Positions 26,242 through 35,184 of a stretch of DNA of 64,000 nucleotides are shown here, piece by piece. The notes beneath the pieces are model-generated. The model saw only the letters and a program-made list of their open reading frames with translations, was not told where the DNA came from and searched no databases. Numbering within the stretch: position 1 is the stretch's first letter; every line of letters begins with the position of its first letter. A program made the position numbers and the translations under genes. Source of the stretch: Arthrobacter sp. UM1 (GTDB taxonomy: Bacteria > Actinomycetota > Actinomycetes > Actinomycetales > Micrococcaceae); assembly GCF_020483305.1 (NCBI RefSeq), contig NZ_JACWAB010000003.1, forward strand, positions 240,737-304,736, read 5' to 3'.

Positions 26242-26271
26242 GATATAGTACGCCATATAGCAACGCTATAT
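26242..26271. promoter_or_regulatory. TetR operator overlapping the tetR-mtlAD promoter
   Basis: Perfect palindrome ATATAGC-AAC-GCTATAT (26255-26271) plus an extra GATATAG half-site at 26242-26248, overlapping the TACTAT -10 box (26250-26245, minus). AT-rich against a GC-rich background. Only a TetR gene borders it. Confidence 0.65.
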
Positions 26272-26357
26272 GAACCCCGTCACAATAAACGGGGACGGCG
26301 GGCGCCTTGGCCCGGGCCGGCCCGGCGCGGATCGAGCCGGGGCACCGGGCCCGCCGC

Positions 26358-27806
26358 CTACAGGTGGGCGAGGAGCGCCTTGGGATTCTCGATGCAGTCC
26401 GCCACGAAGCGGAGGAAGCCGCCGGCCGCGCCGCCGTCGCACACGCGGTGGTCGAAGGAGAGGGTGAGCTCCATGACCTGCCGGACCCTGACCTTGCCCT
26501 TGTGGGCCCAGGGGCGCTCCACGATCCGGCCGAGGCCGAGGATGGCCGCCTCCGGCGCGTTGATGATGGCGGCCGAGCCGTCCACGCCGAAGACCCCGTA
26601 GTTGTTGACCGTGAAGGTCCCGCGCGTGAGCTCGGCGGGCGTGCACCTGCCCTCGCGGGCCTTGGCGGTCATGTCCCGCAGGGCCGCGTCCAGCTCCGCG
26701 GCGCTCATCCGGTCCGCGCGCTCGAGGGACGGGACCACGAGGCCGCGGTCCGTCTGCGCGGCGAAGCCGAGGTTGACGCCGTCGAACCTGACGATCTCGC
26801 TGCCGCCGTCCGTCTCCTCGATCCTCATCGCAAGCTCGGGGTGCCGCTCGAGGCCCGCGAGGACGAACCGGCTGACGAACGCGAGCAGCCCTGGTGCGGA
26901 GCCGGTCTGCTCCTTGAGCGAGGCGCGGAGCTTCATGAGCCGCGTGGCGTCCACGTCCACCCAGACGGTGGCCTCCGGGATCTCGCGGCGCGAGCGCGTC
27001 ATCGCCTCGGCCACGGCCTTGCGGACTCCCTTGACCGGGGTGCGCTCGGCGACGCCGAGGCCCGTGCGGGGGTCGGCGGTTCCCTGCCCCGACGTGGTGG
27101 CCGGACCCGACGCGGCTGCCGGCGCGGACGCGGACTGCATGGCCTTCTCCACGTCGGCGCGCAGGACGAGGCCGTCGGGGCCGCTGCCCGTCAGGCTCGC
27201 CACGGCCACGCCGTTGTCCCGGGCGAGCTTGCGCACAAGCGGGCTCGAGACGCGCGGCGCATCGGCTCCGGCACGCCTCTCGCCGGAGGCGGCGCCACCG
27301 CCGTCGTTCTCAGGAGCAGAGGCGCCGGAACCGGAGACCGGCGCAGCCGAGCGCGGGGCCCGGCGCCGCCGGGACGCCGCTGCCCCGCCCGGGGTGCCGT
27401 AGCCGATGAGGACGGCGCCGGATCCGCCGTTGTCGTCGGACGGGCCGGGGGCCGCAGCCGCCTCGGCGGACGGGGAGGTGGCCACCTCGGGGCGGTCGGA
27501 CGGGGAGGCGGACGAGGACGCGGGCGCGGCCGAGTCCCGGGGTGCGGAGGCCTCCGGAGCAGCCTCGCCCTCCTTGGCGATGGTGATGAGCGGCGACCCC
27601 ACCTCGAGGGTCTCGCCGGGCTCGCCGTGGAGGGTCGCCACGGTGCCCGCGAAGGGCGAGGGGACCTCGACGGCGGCCTTGGCCGTCTCCACCTCGACCA
27701 CCGGCTGGTCCACCGCGACCGTGTCCCCCACGGCCACGAGCCACTGCGAGACCTCGGCCTCGGTGAGGCCCTCGCCGAGGTCCGGGAGCATGAATACCTG
27801 GCTCAT
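26358..27806 (-). CDS. bkdC: 2-oxoacid dehydrogenase E2 (dihydrolipoyl acyltransferase)
   Basis: A 482-residue E2 subunit. One lipoyl domain (residues 1-77) carries the lipoylated Lys in VETAKAAVEV. A long Ser/Ala/Pro linker leads to the peripheral-subunit-binding domain (about 185-222: SSPLVRKLARDNGV). The catalytic domain ends with SFDHRVCDGGAAGGFL, the HxxxDG active site. It builds the core of a branched-chain 2-oxoacid (or pyruvate) dehydrogenase complex with the two E1 genes upstream, 1 bp away. No E3 gene is in the window. Confidence 0.85.
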   Translation of the reverse strand: MSQVFMLPDLGEGLTEAEVSQWLVAVGDTVAVDQPVVEVETAKAAVEVPSPFAGTVATLHGEPGETLEVGSPLITIAKEGEAAPEASAPRDSAAPASSSASPSDRPEVATSPSAEAAAAPGPSDDNGGSGAVLIGYGTPGGAAASRRRRAPRSAAPVSGSGASAPENDGGGAASGERRAGADAPRVSSPLVRKLARDNGVAVASLTGSGPDGLVLRADVEKAMQSASAPAAASGPATTSGQGTADPRTGLGVAERTPVKGVRKAVAEAMTRSRREIPEATVWVDVDATRLMKLRASLKEQTGSAPGLLAFVSRFVLAGLERHPELAMRIEETDGGSEIVRFDGVNLGFAAQTDRGLVVPSLERADRMSAAELDAALRDMTAKAREGRCTPAELTRGTFTVNNYGVFGVDGSAAIINAPEAAILGLGRIVERPWAHKGKVRVRQVMELTLSFDHRVCDGGAAGGFLRFVADCIENPKALLAHL

Positions 27807-27807
27807 C

Positions 27808-28800
27808 TCAGTCCTCCCACTGGAGCGAGTCGACGGCGTCGAGGATGCGGTCCACGCTCGGGAGGAAGTGCTCCTCGAGCTTCGGCGCCGGGTACGGGAT
27901 GTCGAATCCGGTCACGCGCAGCACCGGCCCGCGCAGCGAGTGGAACGCGCGCTCCTGCACGCGCGCCGTGATCTCGCTGGCCACGGACGCGAAGCCGGGC
28001 GTCTCGGCGATGACGACGGCGCGGCCGGTCTTGCGGACCGAGGCGGTCATCGTGGCGTCGTCGAGGGGGACGATGCTGCGCAGGTCCACGACCTCGAGGC
28101 TGCGCCCCTCGGCCTCGGCGGCCTGGGCGGCGGCCATCGCCGTCGGGACGGACGGGCCGTACGCGATGAGCGTGGCGTCCGTGCCCTCCCGGGCCACGAC
28201 GGCCTTGCCCTCGTTCGGCGCGGCGCCCTGCTGCGGGGTGTGCTCGAGCTCGGCCTCGGCCTTGGACCAGTAGAGCTTCTTCGGCTCGAAGAAGACCACG
28301 GGGTCGTCCGAGTCGATGGCCTCGCGGAGCATCGTGTAGGCGTCCTGCACAGTGGCGGGCGTGTACACCTTGAGGCCGGGCGTGTGGGCGTAGTAGCTCT
28401 CGGACGAGTCGCAGTGGTGCTCCACGCCGCCGATCCCGCCCGCGTACGGCACGCGGATGACCATCGGCACGGAGAGCTTGCCGCGCGTGCGGTTCCGCAT
28501 CTTGGCCACGTGGCTGAAGATCTGCTCGAGCGCGGGGTACGCGAACGCGTCGAACTGCATCTCGACGACGGGCCGCAGCCCGTTCATCGCCATGCCGAGC
28601 GCCGTGCCGATGATGCCGGACTCGGCGAGCGGCGAGTCCCAGCAGCGCTGCTCGCCGAACCGGGCCTGGAGGCCGTCCGTGATGCGGAAGACGCCGCCGA
28701 GGCGCCCCACGTCCTCGCCGAACACGACGACGGACGGGTCCGCCTCCATCGCGTCCGCGAGCGCCGTGTTGAGGGCCTTCGCGAAGGTGGTCTGTGCCAT
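27808..28800 (-). CDS. bkdB: 2-oxoacid dehydrogenase E1 beta subunit
   Basis: A 330-residue E1 beta subunit of the heterotetrameric type. Family segments include VVVFGEDVGRLGGVFRIT, EMQFDAFAYPALEQIFSHVAKMRNRT and VPYAGGIGGVEHHCDSSES; the C-terminal domain with VVDLRSIVPLDDATM follows. It pairs with the E1 alpha encoded 3 bp upstream. The heterotetrameric E1 with a divergent Lrp regulator suggests branched-chain substrates, but pyruvate cannot be excluded. Confidence 0.88.
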   Translation of the reverse strand: MAQTTFAKALNTALADAMEADPSVVVFGEDVGRLGGVFRITDGLQARFGEQRCWDSPLAESGIIGTALGMAMNGLRPVVEMQFDAFAYPALEQIFSHVAKMRNRTRGKLSVPMVIRVPYAGGIGGVEHHCDSSESYYAHTPGLKVYTPATVQDAYTMLREAIDSDDPVVFFEPKKLYWSKAEAELEHTPQQGAAPNEGKAVVAREGTDATLIAYGPSVPTAMAAAQAAEAEGRSLEVVDLRSIVPLDDATMTASVRKTGRAVVIAETPGFASVASEITARVQERAFHSLRGPVLRVTGFDIPYPAPKLEEHFLPSVDRILDAVDSLQWED

Positions 28801-28803
28801 GGC

Positions 28804-30108
28804 CTAGGCCTCCGTTCCGTGCTCGGCGCCGCCCGCGACGGTGCCGGCCTGCTCTGACGCGTGCTGCTCGCGGGAGAGCTCCTCGCGGAGCATCTCCTGC
28901 TGCTCCCGCATCTGCGGGGTCTTCTGGCTGTAGACGAAGTCGAAGAGCTCCTCCGGGTTTGGCTCGAGGTCCGCGTTCATGCCCTCGCGCAGCTCGGCGG
29001 CGGTCTTCTCCGCAGCGTCCTTGATGCGGGCCTCGGCGGCGGCGTCGAGCAGTCCCCGCTCGGTGAGATAGGCGCGGGCGCGGAGGACCGGGTCCTTGGG
29101 CGCCCACTCCTGGACCTCGGAGTCCTCGCGGTAGCGGGTCGCGTCGTCGGCGTTCGTGTGCGCCTGCATGCGGTAGGTCTGCGCCTCGACGAGGAGCGGG
29201 CCCTGGCCGGCGCGGCAGAGGGAGACCGCGCGCTCGAGGACGGCGAGGAGGGCCACGAGGTCGTTGCCGTCCACGCGCTCGCCCGCCATGCCGTAGCCGA
29301 CGGCCTTGTGCGCGAGCGAGGGCGCCGCCGTCTGCGCCTTGAGCGGCACCGAGATGGCGTACTGGTTGTTCTGGACGAAGAAGATCACGGGCAGCCGGTA
29401 CACGGCGGCGAAGTTGAGGGCCTCGTGGAAGTCGCCCTCGGAGGTGGCGCCGTCGCCGCACATCGCGAGGACCACCGTGCCCTCGCCCTTGAGCTTGGCC
29501 GCGTGGGCCACGCCGACGGCGTGGAGCAGCTGCGTGGTGAGCGGCGTGGACTGGATGCCGACCTTGTACTGCTGCGGGTCGTAGCCGCCGTGCCAGTCGC
29601 CGCGGAAGAGCGTCATCGTCTCCAGCGGCGTGACCTTGCGGGTCATGACGGCCACGGAGTCGCGGTAGGTGGGGAACATCCAGTCGTTCTCCCCGAGGCA
29701 GAGCGCGGCCGCGACCTGGCAGGCCTCCTGGCCGTGGCTGCTCGGGTAGACGGCCATGCGGCCCTGGCGGACGAGCGCCGAGTTCTGGTCGTTGACCCTG
29801 CGGCCGACGACGAGCGCCTCGTACGCCGCGAGCAGGTGCTCGTCCGCGGGGATCGGGTACTCGTGGCCGGGCTCGGTGCCCTGCTCGTTCTCCGGCAGCA
29901 GGCGCCCCTCGGGGCTGATCATGCGGATCTGGCCGCGGGCGGGCAGAAGGTAGTCCTCCGCCGTGATGCCGAACTGCTTCCAGGCCTGGGGCTCCGGGGC
30001 CTCGGTGTTCTCCGGGGCGGCCGGAGCGCTGGCGCCCTCGGGGGCTGCGGTCTCCGTGCCCTCGGGCGACGGCGCGTCCGCCGGGTGAGGCTGTGGCTCG
30101 TGAGGCAT
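28804..30108 (-). CDS. bkdA: 2-oxoacid dehydrogenase E1 alpha subunit
   Basis: A 434-residue ThDP-binding subunit. The ThDP motif GDGATSEGDFHEALNFAAVYRLPVIFFVQNN is near 215-245. The phosphorylation-loop equivalent YRMQAHTNADDATRYR is near 300. The first 45 or so residues are an acidic Pro/Ala/Glu-rich extension. ATG 30108 has GGAG 6 nt upstream. It is the first gene of the bkdABC operon, transcribed away from an Lrp-type gene across a 235-bp gap that is AT-rich at 30170-30220. Confidence 0.88.
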   Translation of the reverse strand: MPHEPQPHPADAPSPEGTETAAPEGASAPAAPENTEAPEPQAWKQFGITAEDYLLPARGQIRMISPEGRLLPENEQGTEPGHEYPIPADEHLLAAYEALVVGRRVNDQNSALVRQGRMAVYPSSHGQEACQVAAALCLGENDWMFPTYRDSVAVMTRKVTPLETMTLFRGDWHGGYDPQQYKVGIQSTPLTTQLLHAVGVAHAAKLKGEGTVVLAMCGDGATSEGDFHEALNFAAVYRLPVIFFVQNNQYAISVPLKAQTAAPSLAHKAVGYGMAGERVDGNDLVALLAVLERAVSLCRAGQGPLLVEAQTYRMQAHTNADDATRYREDSEVQEWAPKDPVLRARAYLTERGLLDAAAEARIKDAAEKTAAELREGMNADLEPNPEELFDFVYSQKTPQMREQQEMLREELSREQHASEQAGTVAGGAEHGTEA

Positions 30109-30343
30109 GGTGCTCCAATCCTCAGGGGTCTGCACGTGTGGCGGCGGTCTCGCTGGGGTGTGACGCACACGACACGCAATTTTGTTAGGTTCATTCTGCT
30201 TTTGGTGCGCCAATCGTTTCCACTCGAGGGGTGAATCGAGGACGGAATGTCCGCACAGAGCCCATGCGGAGGTCAGAATGCGCGTCAGAGGATAGAATCA
30301 GCGCAGAACGGCTTCCGGAACGGAAAGGACGGCGCGCCACAGC

Positions 30344-30793
30344 ATGGACCACAGCCCCCTCGACGAGACCGACCTCGCGATCCTCCGCGAGCTCCGGGCG
30401 GACGGCCGCCTCTCCGTCTCCGCGCTGGCCGAGGCGGTCCACATCTCCCGCTCGCACGCCTACTCACGGCTCACCCGCCTCACGGAGGCCGGGGTCATCA
30501 CGGGGTACCGGGCGGTGGTGGACCCGTCCAAGGCCGGCCGCCCCGAGAGCGCCTACGTCTTCCTCAAGGTCCGGCAGTCAGCGTGGCGCGAGCTGAAGAG
30601 CGCCCTCCTGGAGCTGGACGAGCTCGAGCACTACGCGCTGGTGGGCGGCGAGTTCGACGTCGTCCTCCTCATCCGCGCGCGCGACTCGGCGGACCTGCGC
30701 AGGATCGTGTTCGAGCGGATCCAGCCGCTGCCGGGAATCGTGGACGCGCGGACGTCGATCGTGTTCGAGGACGGCCCCGGCCCGAGCTGGTAG
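30344..30793 (+). CDS. Lrp/AsnC-family regulator
   Basis: A 149-residue Lrp-type regulator. The helix-turn-helix covers residues 6-55 (LDETDLAILRELRADGRLSVSALAEAVHISRSHAYSRLTRL) and the RAM ligand domain 65-145 includes ELEHYALVGGEFDVVLLIRA. Lrp homologues (BkdR) commonly control bkd operons and bind branched-chain amino acids, and its divergent position fits that role. The leader is long and lacks a strong ribosome binding site; TAGAAT near 30292 is a candidate -10. Confidence 0.85.
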   Translation: MDHSPLDETDLAILRELRADGRLSVSALAEAVHISRSHAYSRLTRLTEAGVITGYRAVVDPSKAGRPESAYVFLKVRQSAWRELKSALLELDELEHYALVGGEFDVVLLIRARDSADLRRIVFERIQPLPGIVDARTSIVFEDGPGPSW

Positions 30794-30829
30794 CCGGCGA
30801 GGGCCCGCCGCACTCCCCGCCGCTCTCCG

Positions 30830-30885
30830 TTTGTGGCGCGTTTCGTGCGATTTCAGGCGTCAGAATGCACGGAACGCGCCACAAA
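30830..30885. repeat. TTTGTGGCGCG palindrome, copy 1
   Basis: Arms at 30830-30848 (TTTGTGGCGCGTTTCGTGC) and 30867-30885, one mismatch, 18-nt loop. It lies between convergent genes and runs into the 3' end of the MFS gene: the right arm encodes its last codons and the stop falls in the loop. It could act as a bidirectional terminator, although T-runs are absent. Confidence 0.75.
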
Positions 30886-32130
30886 TCCAGGGGAGGCCGG
30901 GGCAGGGGTGGCCGGGGAAGCAGGCGAAGGGCCCTCCGCCGGGCGGCCCAGCATCCGGAACGCGGCCCCGCTGCCGCAGAGGGCCACGGCGGTCATGATC
31001 CACGCCGAGGCGGTGTAGCCCGCACCCTGCGCCACGGTGAGCGCAACCCACGCCGAGAGGAACGAGAGGCCGAGCGGGATGCAGGTGAGCAGGGTGAAGT
31101 CGGAGCCCGCGTGCGTCCGGCGGGCGAAGCGCAGCGCCTGGGTGTAGACGGTCACGTTGAGCATCGTGTAGCCGGAGAGCAGCAGCGCCACGCCCGCGCC
31201 GGACCCGACGAGGGTCCCGCCGCCCGTGAAGACCGGCGTCAGCGCCGCGGCGCCTCCGGCCAGGAGCAGACTGCCGAGGACGATGCCGCCCCGCCGGCCG
31301 AGCCGAGCGTCCACCTGTCCGGCAAGAAGTCCGGCGAGCAGGGCCGGGATCGAGGCCCACGTCAGCGTGATGAGCCCGATCTCCGAGAGGCTCCGCCCGG
31401 CGTCCCCGAGCGCGGGGGTCACAAGCGAGTACACACCGGCCGCCCCGGCGTAGAGCAGCGGCATGACCGCGAGGCACCACCTGCGGCAGGCGGGGTCCCG
31501 GAAGACGCCCCAGAAGTCCCTGCGCCACGGCGCCGCCCCGCCGGCCCCGATCTCGGCGGCGGCCAGCTCAGGCTCGCGGTAGCGGAAGACCGGGACGAGG
31601 ACGAGCGCCGTCGCGCCCGCGAGGAAGAGGGCCGCCGCCGGGAGGCCCCAGCGGTCTGCGATGACCACGGCGCCTGCGCCGCCCACGAGGTTGCCGAGGT
31701 AGCTCGCGGAGACCTGGATCGAGCTGCCGATGTCCCGCAGCCGCCCCTCGAGGCCGCGCACGGAGATCGCGTCCGCCGCGATGTCCTGGGTGGCGCTCAT
31801 GACCACGAAGAGCGCGACGACGGCCGACAGCGCCCCGAGCTGCTCCCCCGGACGCGAGAAGAAGGCGAGGCCGAGCAGCGAGAGCACCATGCCCGACTGC
31901 AGCACGAGCAGCCAGGAGCGGTAGTGGCCGGCGCGGCCCCGCGGCGAGAGCCGGTCCACGAGCGGCGCCCAGAGGAACTTGAGCGGCCAGAAGAGGCCGA
32001 GCAGCTGGATGAGCCCGAGCGAGGCGAGGCTCACGCCCTCCTGGCGGAGGATCGCAGTCAGGCCGACGGTCAGGAAGCCGACGCCGATGAACTGCGCCGT
32101 GTAGAGCGAGGCGAGGAGGCGGATGGTCAC
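30853..32130 (-). CDS. MFS permease, RhtX/FptX-AmpG-like, probable siderophore importer
   Basis: A 425-residue MFS protein with 12 helices. The loop segments PLKFLWAPLVDRLSP (about 48-62) and MSATQDIAADAISVRG (about 110-125) are characteristic of the AmpG/RhtX/FptX group. RhtX and FptX are single-protein importers of ferric siderophores, and the gene is translationally coupled to a siderophore-interacting protein through a GTGA overlap (32130-32127). That context favours siderophore uptake over muropeptide transport. The last codons lie inside a dispersed palindrome (30830-30885). Confidence 0.72.
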   Translation of the reverse strand: MTIRLLASLYTAQFIGVGFLTVGLTAILRQEGVSLASLGLIQLLGLFWPLKFLWAPLVDRLSPRGRAGHYRSWLLVLQSGMVLSLLGLAFFSRPGEQLGALSAVVALFVVMSATQDIAADAISVRGLEGRLRDIGSSIQVSASYLGNLVGGAGAVVIADRWGLPAAALFLAGATALVLVPVFRYREPELAAAEIGAGGAAPWRRDFWGVFRDPACRRWCLAVMPLLYAGAAGVYSLVTPALGDAGRSLSEIGLITLTWASIPALLAGLLAGQVDARLGRRGGIVLGSLLLAGGAAALTPVFTGGGTLVGSGAGVALLLSGYTMLNVTVYTQALRFARRTHAGSDFTLLTCIPLGLSFLSAWVALTVAQGAGYTASAWIMTAVALCGSGAAFRMLGRPAEGPSPASPATPAPASPGFVARSVHSDA

Positions 32131-32846
32131 GCGTCCGCCCTCCAGTAGCCGAGCGCGGAGACCTGCTTCTTCGCAAGGCCCGCCTCGGAGCGGAGCCGCT
32201 TGACCACGCCGCGGGTCTTGGCCGCCTCGAGCGCCACCCAGACGCGCTGGTCGCCGCGGCCGGCCCGGCGGAGCAGCTCGTCCTCCACGCGGCGGCCGCC
32301 GGGCAGGCAGCGGACGAGCTCGTGGCGGTCCTTGAGGCGGACGGGGACGGCTGGGTCGTCGTCGTGCACGCTCTCGAGGAGGACGGTGACGGGGGTCTCG
32401 CCGAGGCGGTCGAGGAGGGAGTTCACGGCAGGGAGGGAGGCCATGTCCCCCGCGACGAGGGTGGAGGCCCACTCGTCCGTGCCGGGGGCGTCCGCGTCCC
32501 AGTCGTAGCGGCTGCCGAGGAGCGAGGCCTCGATGGTCTGGCCCGGCTGGGCCGCGCGGGCCCAGTCCGCCGCCACGCCGTCGTGCAGGGCGAACTCGAG
32601 CCACGCGCGGCCGGTCTCCGGGTCGGGGTCCACGAGCGTGAAGGCCCGCTGGTGCGGGCGCCCCGCGTCCTCGAACCAGAGGCGCAGCCACATGGTGGGG
32701 TGGATGTCCGTCTCCGCGAGCAGGCCGCCGCAGTCGACGAGGAGGCGCAGGAAGTGCCCGCTCACCTGCTCGCGATCCAGCACCGTGAGCACGGTCTGCT
32801 TCGACCCCATGGCCCTGACCACGAGGCGCTCCCAGCGCGGACTCAT
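32127..32846 (-). CDS. siderophore-interacting protein (flavin-dependent ferric-siderophore reductase)
   Basis: A 239-residue SIP-family protein (ViuB type). FAD-binding segment RAFTLVDPDPETGRAWLEFALHD (about 67-88) with the RxFT motif, followed by GSRYDWD and LVAGDMASLPAVNSLLDRL, and the C-terminal VWVALEAAKTRGVVKRLRSE. Such proteins release iron from imported siderophores by reduction in the cytoplasm. ATG 32846 follows GAAGGGGA. A second ATG at 32850 is out of frame. A DtxR/IdeR-like box about 60-75 bp upstream predicts iron repression. Confidence 0.88.
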   Translation of the reverse strand: MSPRWERLVVRAMGSKQTVLTVLDREQVSGHFLRLLVDCGGLLAETDIHPTMWLRLWFEDAGRPHQRAFTLVDPDPETGRAWLEFALHDGVAADWARAAQPGQTIEASLLGSRYDWDADAPGTDEWASTLVAGDMASLPAVNSLLDRLGETPVTVLLESVHDDDPAVPVRLKDRHELVRCLPGGRRVEDELLRRAGRGDQRVWVALEAAKTRGVVKRLRSEAGLAKKQVSALGYWRADA

Positions 32847-32902
32847 CCATTCCCCTTCCCGTGAATGCAATAACGCAACAATGCTATGCTCCAATTATTT
32901 GT

Positions 32903-32921
32903 TTAGGCAAGGCTACCCTCA
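32903..32921. promoter_or_regulatory. DtxR/IdeR-like iron box between divergent siderophore genes
   Basis: TTAGGCAAGGCTACCCTCA matches 15 of 19 positions of the classical TTAGGTTAGGCTAACCTAA box. It lies in the 105-bp divergent region and overlaps a possible TACCCT -10 for the plus-strand gene. A TAGCAT box (32886-32881, minus) could serve the SIP operon. Confidence 0.75.
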
Positions 32922-32951
32922 ACACCTCCTCACGCTCCGAAAGACTCTCCC

Positions 32952-35033
32952 GTGCAGATCTCCGTGAACCGCTGCCGTCTCGGCATTCCCACCGTGACCG
33001 CCGACGGCCCGGAGGGGCTCGCATTCGGCCAGGGCGCCGCCACCGCGCAGGACCGGGCCTGGCAGCTCACGGTGGACGCGTGGCGGCTGGGCGGCCTGGC
33101 GGAGGAGGCGCTGGGGGCTGAGCACCGGGGCCTCGACGAGCTCGTCTCCGCCGTGGACCTCCCCGGCATCGCGCGGCGCTGCCTCGAGCGGGCCGAGCCC
33201 CGCGCCCGGGACTACTGCGCCGCCTATGCCCGCGGAGTCAACGAGCACCTCGCGGCAGGGCTGGCCGGGGACCCGCTCTCCCGGGGCGCCGCGCTGCCCG
33301 CGCCGGAGTGGGAGGAGTGGACGCCGGTAGGCATGATGCTGCTGGCGCACCTGCTCTTCGGCGCCTTCCCCGAGAGCCTCTGGCGTCTCAAGGCCGGTTC
33401 CGCGCTCGGCGAGGAGCGGGCGCGGGCGTTCCTCTCCGACCCGGTCCTCACCTCCGGCAGCAACGCCTGGCTCGTCCCGGGCAGCCTCACGAGCACAGGG
33501 CGGCCCCTCCTGTGCGCCGACCCCCACCGCCTCCTCGAATGGCCCGGCCCCTACCAGCAGGTCCGCCTCCGCGCGCCGGGCATCGAGGCGGACGGCCTCG
33601 CCTTCCCCGGGTTCCCGGGCGTCCCGCACTTCGGCCAGACGCCCTCGGCGGCCTGGGCGGTCACCAACGCCATGGCGGACTCCCAGCCGCTCGTGCGCCT
33701 CGGGCCGGGGGCCGGCTTCGAGAGCCCGGCGCGCTCCGCTCCGGGCGACGACGACGGCGGGCCGTGCGGGCGGGAGCACGACGGCGGCTGGCCCGTCGTC
33801 GCCCACGACGCGCACGGGCCGCTCGGACTCGCCTGGAGCGCGGACCGGATCGGGGACGGCGGGCTCGGCACGAGCCTCGCCCTGCTCACGGCCCGCAGCA
33901 CGGAGGACGTGGCGGAGGCCTTCGCGGCCTGGACCGATCCCGTCGACGACGTCCTCGCCGCCGACGCCGCCGGGTCCGCCGTGCGCTTCACCGCCGGGCG
34001 GGTTCCCCGACTGGACCCCGAGGCCCGGGCGCGACCCCTCTCCCCCGGCGAGCTCGAGGCCGCCGGGTGGGAGGAGTTCGAGGTCCGGCCCCTGCACGCC
34101 CCCGAGGCCGCGGCGAACGAGAGGAAGGCGGACGGACCCCGGCTCGGCTGGACGTACTGCTCCCCGCAGCGGGCGCTGCGCATCCGGGAGCTGCTTCACG
34201 GGCTGTGCGAGGCCGGCCCCGTGCGGCCAGAGGACGCGGCGGGGATCGCGGCGGACACGCTCGACGCCGAGCTGCGCTCGCTCGTGCGGGCCCTGCTCGG
34301 GGGCCCGGTGAGCCCGTCAGACTCCGCACCCGCGGCAGACCGAGAGGCCGTCGAGGGGGTCGGCGAGGTCGGTGAGGCGGTCGGCGAGTCCGTCGAGGCG
34401 GTCGGCGAGGCGACGGAGGCGCTGCGTCAGCGGCTGCTCGCGTGGGACGGGCGGTTCGAGGCGGACTCCGAGGCGGCCGGGGAGGTCGCCGCGTGGAGAC
34501 ACGAGCTCGTGCGGATCGTGGCGGGGCTGCCCGCCTTCGCCTCGCTGTTCGAGGAGAGCGGCCTGCGCCCGGTCGGCGGAGAGCTGTTCGCCCCGTGGCT
34601 GGACCCGCTGGTCCGGATCGGCCTCTCGCTGCCCGGGGTTCTCGCCCGGGCCGACCTCTTCGGGTTCGACGCGGCGGAGGCGGCACGGCAGGCCGTCGTC
34701 GTGCTCGCGGAGAAGCAGTCCGTGCGGAGGACGTGGGGCGAGACGCACCTGGCCGTTCCGCTTGTGACGTCCGCGGCGGCGGAACCGCGGCCGGCGCCGG
34801 TGGGCGTGGGCGGCGACGCGCAGGCCGTGCTCTCCGCAGGCTCGATCCCGGGCGTCGCGGACGCGTGCCTGCGGGCGCCGGTGGCGAGGGTGCTGTGGGA
34901 CGTCGGCGCGCCCGAGCGCTCCGCGTGGGTCATCCCGTGGGGCGCGAGCGGGCGGCTCGACTCGCCGCACTCCGGCGACCAGACCTCGGCCTGGGCCGCC
35001 GGCCGGCTCTTCCCCGTGGCGGCCTCCTCCTGA
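32952..35033 (+). CDS. penicillin-acylase-family Ntn amidase, cytoplasmic
   Basis: A 693-residue penicillin amidase homologue. The autoproteolytic nucleophile is Ser170 in LTSGSNAWLVPG. N-terminal family features are GIPTVTADG and FGQGAATAQDRAWQLTVDAWRLGGL; DPHRLLEWPGPYQQVRL and PGFPGVPHFGQT follow the nucleophile. There is no signal peptide, unlike secreted penicillin acylases, so it acts in the cytoplasm. A Val/Gly/Glu repeat (about 458-485) looks like a low-complexity insert. Iron box and SIP upstream plus a siderophore acyltransferase downstream recall the amidase gene (desG) accompanying desferrioxamine genes in some streptomycetes. Starts with GTG 32952. Confidence 0.82.
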   Translation: MQISVNRCRLGIPTVTADGPEGLAFGQGAATAQDRAWQLTVDAWRLGGLAEEALGAEHRGLDELVSAVDLPGIARRCLERAEPRARDYCAAYARGVNEHLAAGLAGDPLSRGAALPAPEWEEWTPVGMMLLAHLLFGAFPESLWRLKAGSALGEERARAFLSDPVLTSGSNAWLVPGSLTSTGRPLLCADPHRLLEWPGPYQQVRLRAPGIEADGLAFPGFPGVPHFGQTPSAAWAVTNAMADSQPLVRLGPGAGFESPARSAPGDDDGGPCGREHDGGWPVVAHDAHGPLGLAWSADRIGDGGLGTSLALLTARSTEDVAEAFAAWTDPVDDVLAADAAGSAVRFTAGRVPRLDPEARARPLSPGELEAAGWEEFEVRPLHAPEAAANERKADGPRLGWTYCSPQRALRIRELLHGLCEAGPVRPEDAAGIAADTLDAELRSLVRALLGGPVSPSDSAPAADREAVEGVGEVGEAVGESVEAVGEATEALRQRLLAWDGRFEADSEAAGEVAAWRHELVRIVAGLPAFASLFEESGLRPVGGELFAPWLDPLVRIGLSLPGVLARADLFGFDAAEAARQAVVVLAEKQSVRRTWGETHLAVPLVTSAAAEPRPAPVGVGGDAQAVLSAGSIPGVADACLRAPVARVLWDVGAPERSAWVIPWGASGRLDSPHSGDQTSAWAAGRLFPVAASS

Positions 35034-35184
35034 CCCCGTCCTTCCCGCCCCTTACCGTTCCATCCGCCGTTCCGACCAGCCGCCCTTTCCGTTCAACCCC
35101 GCCTTTCCAACCAGCCGCCCTTCCCGTTCCGCCCCGCTTTCGCCGCCCACTCCACCCGATCCCGACCTTTCAAGGAGCATCACC

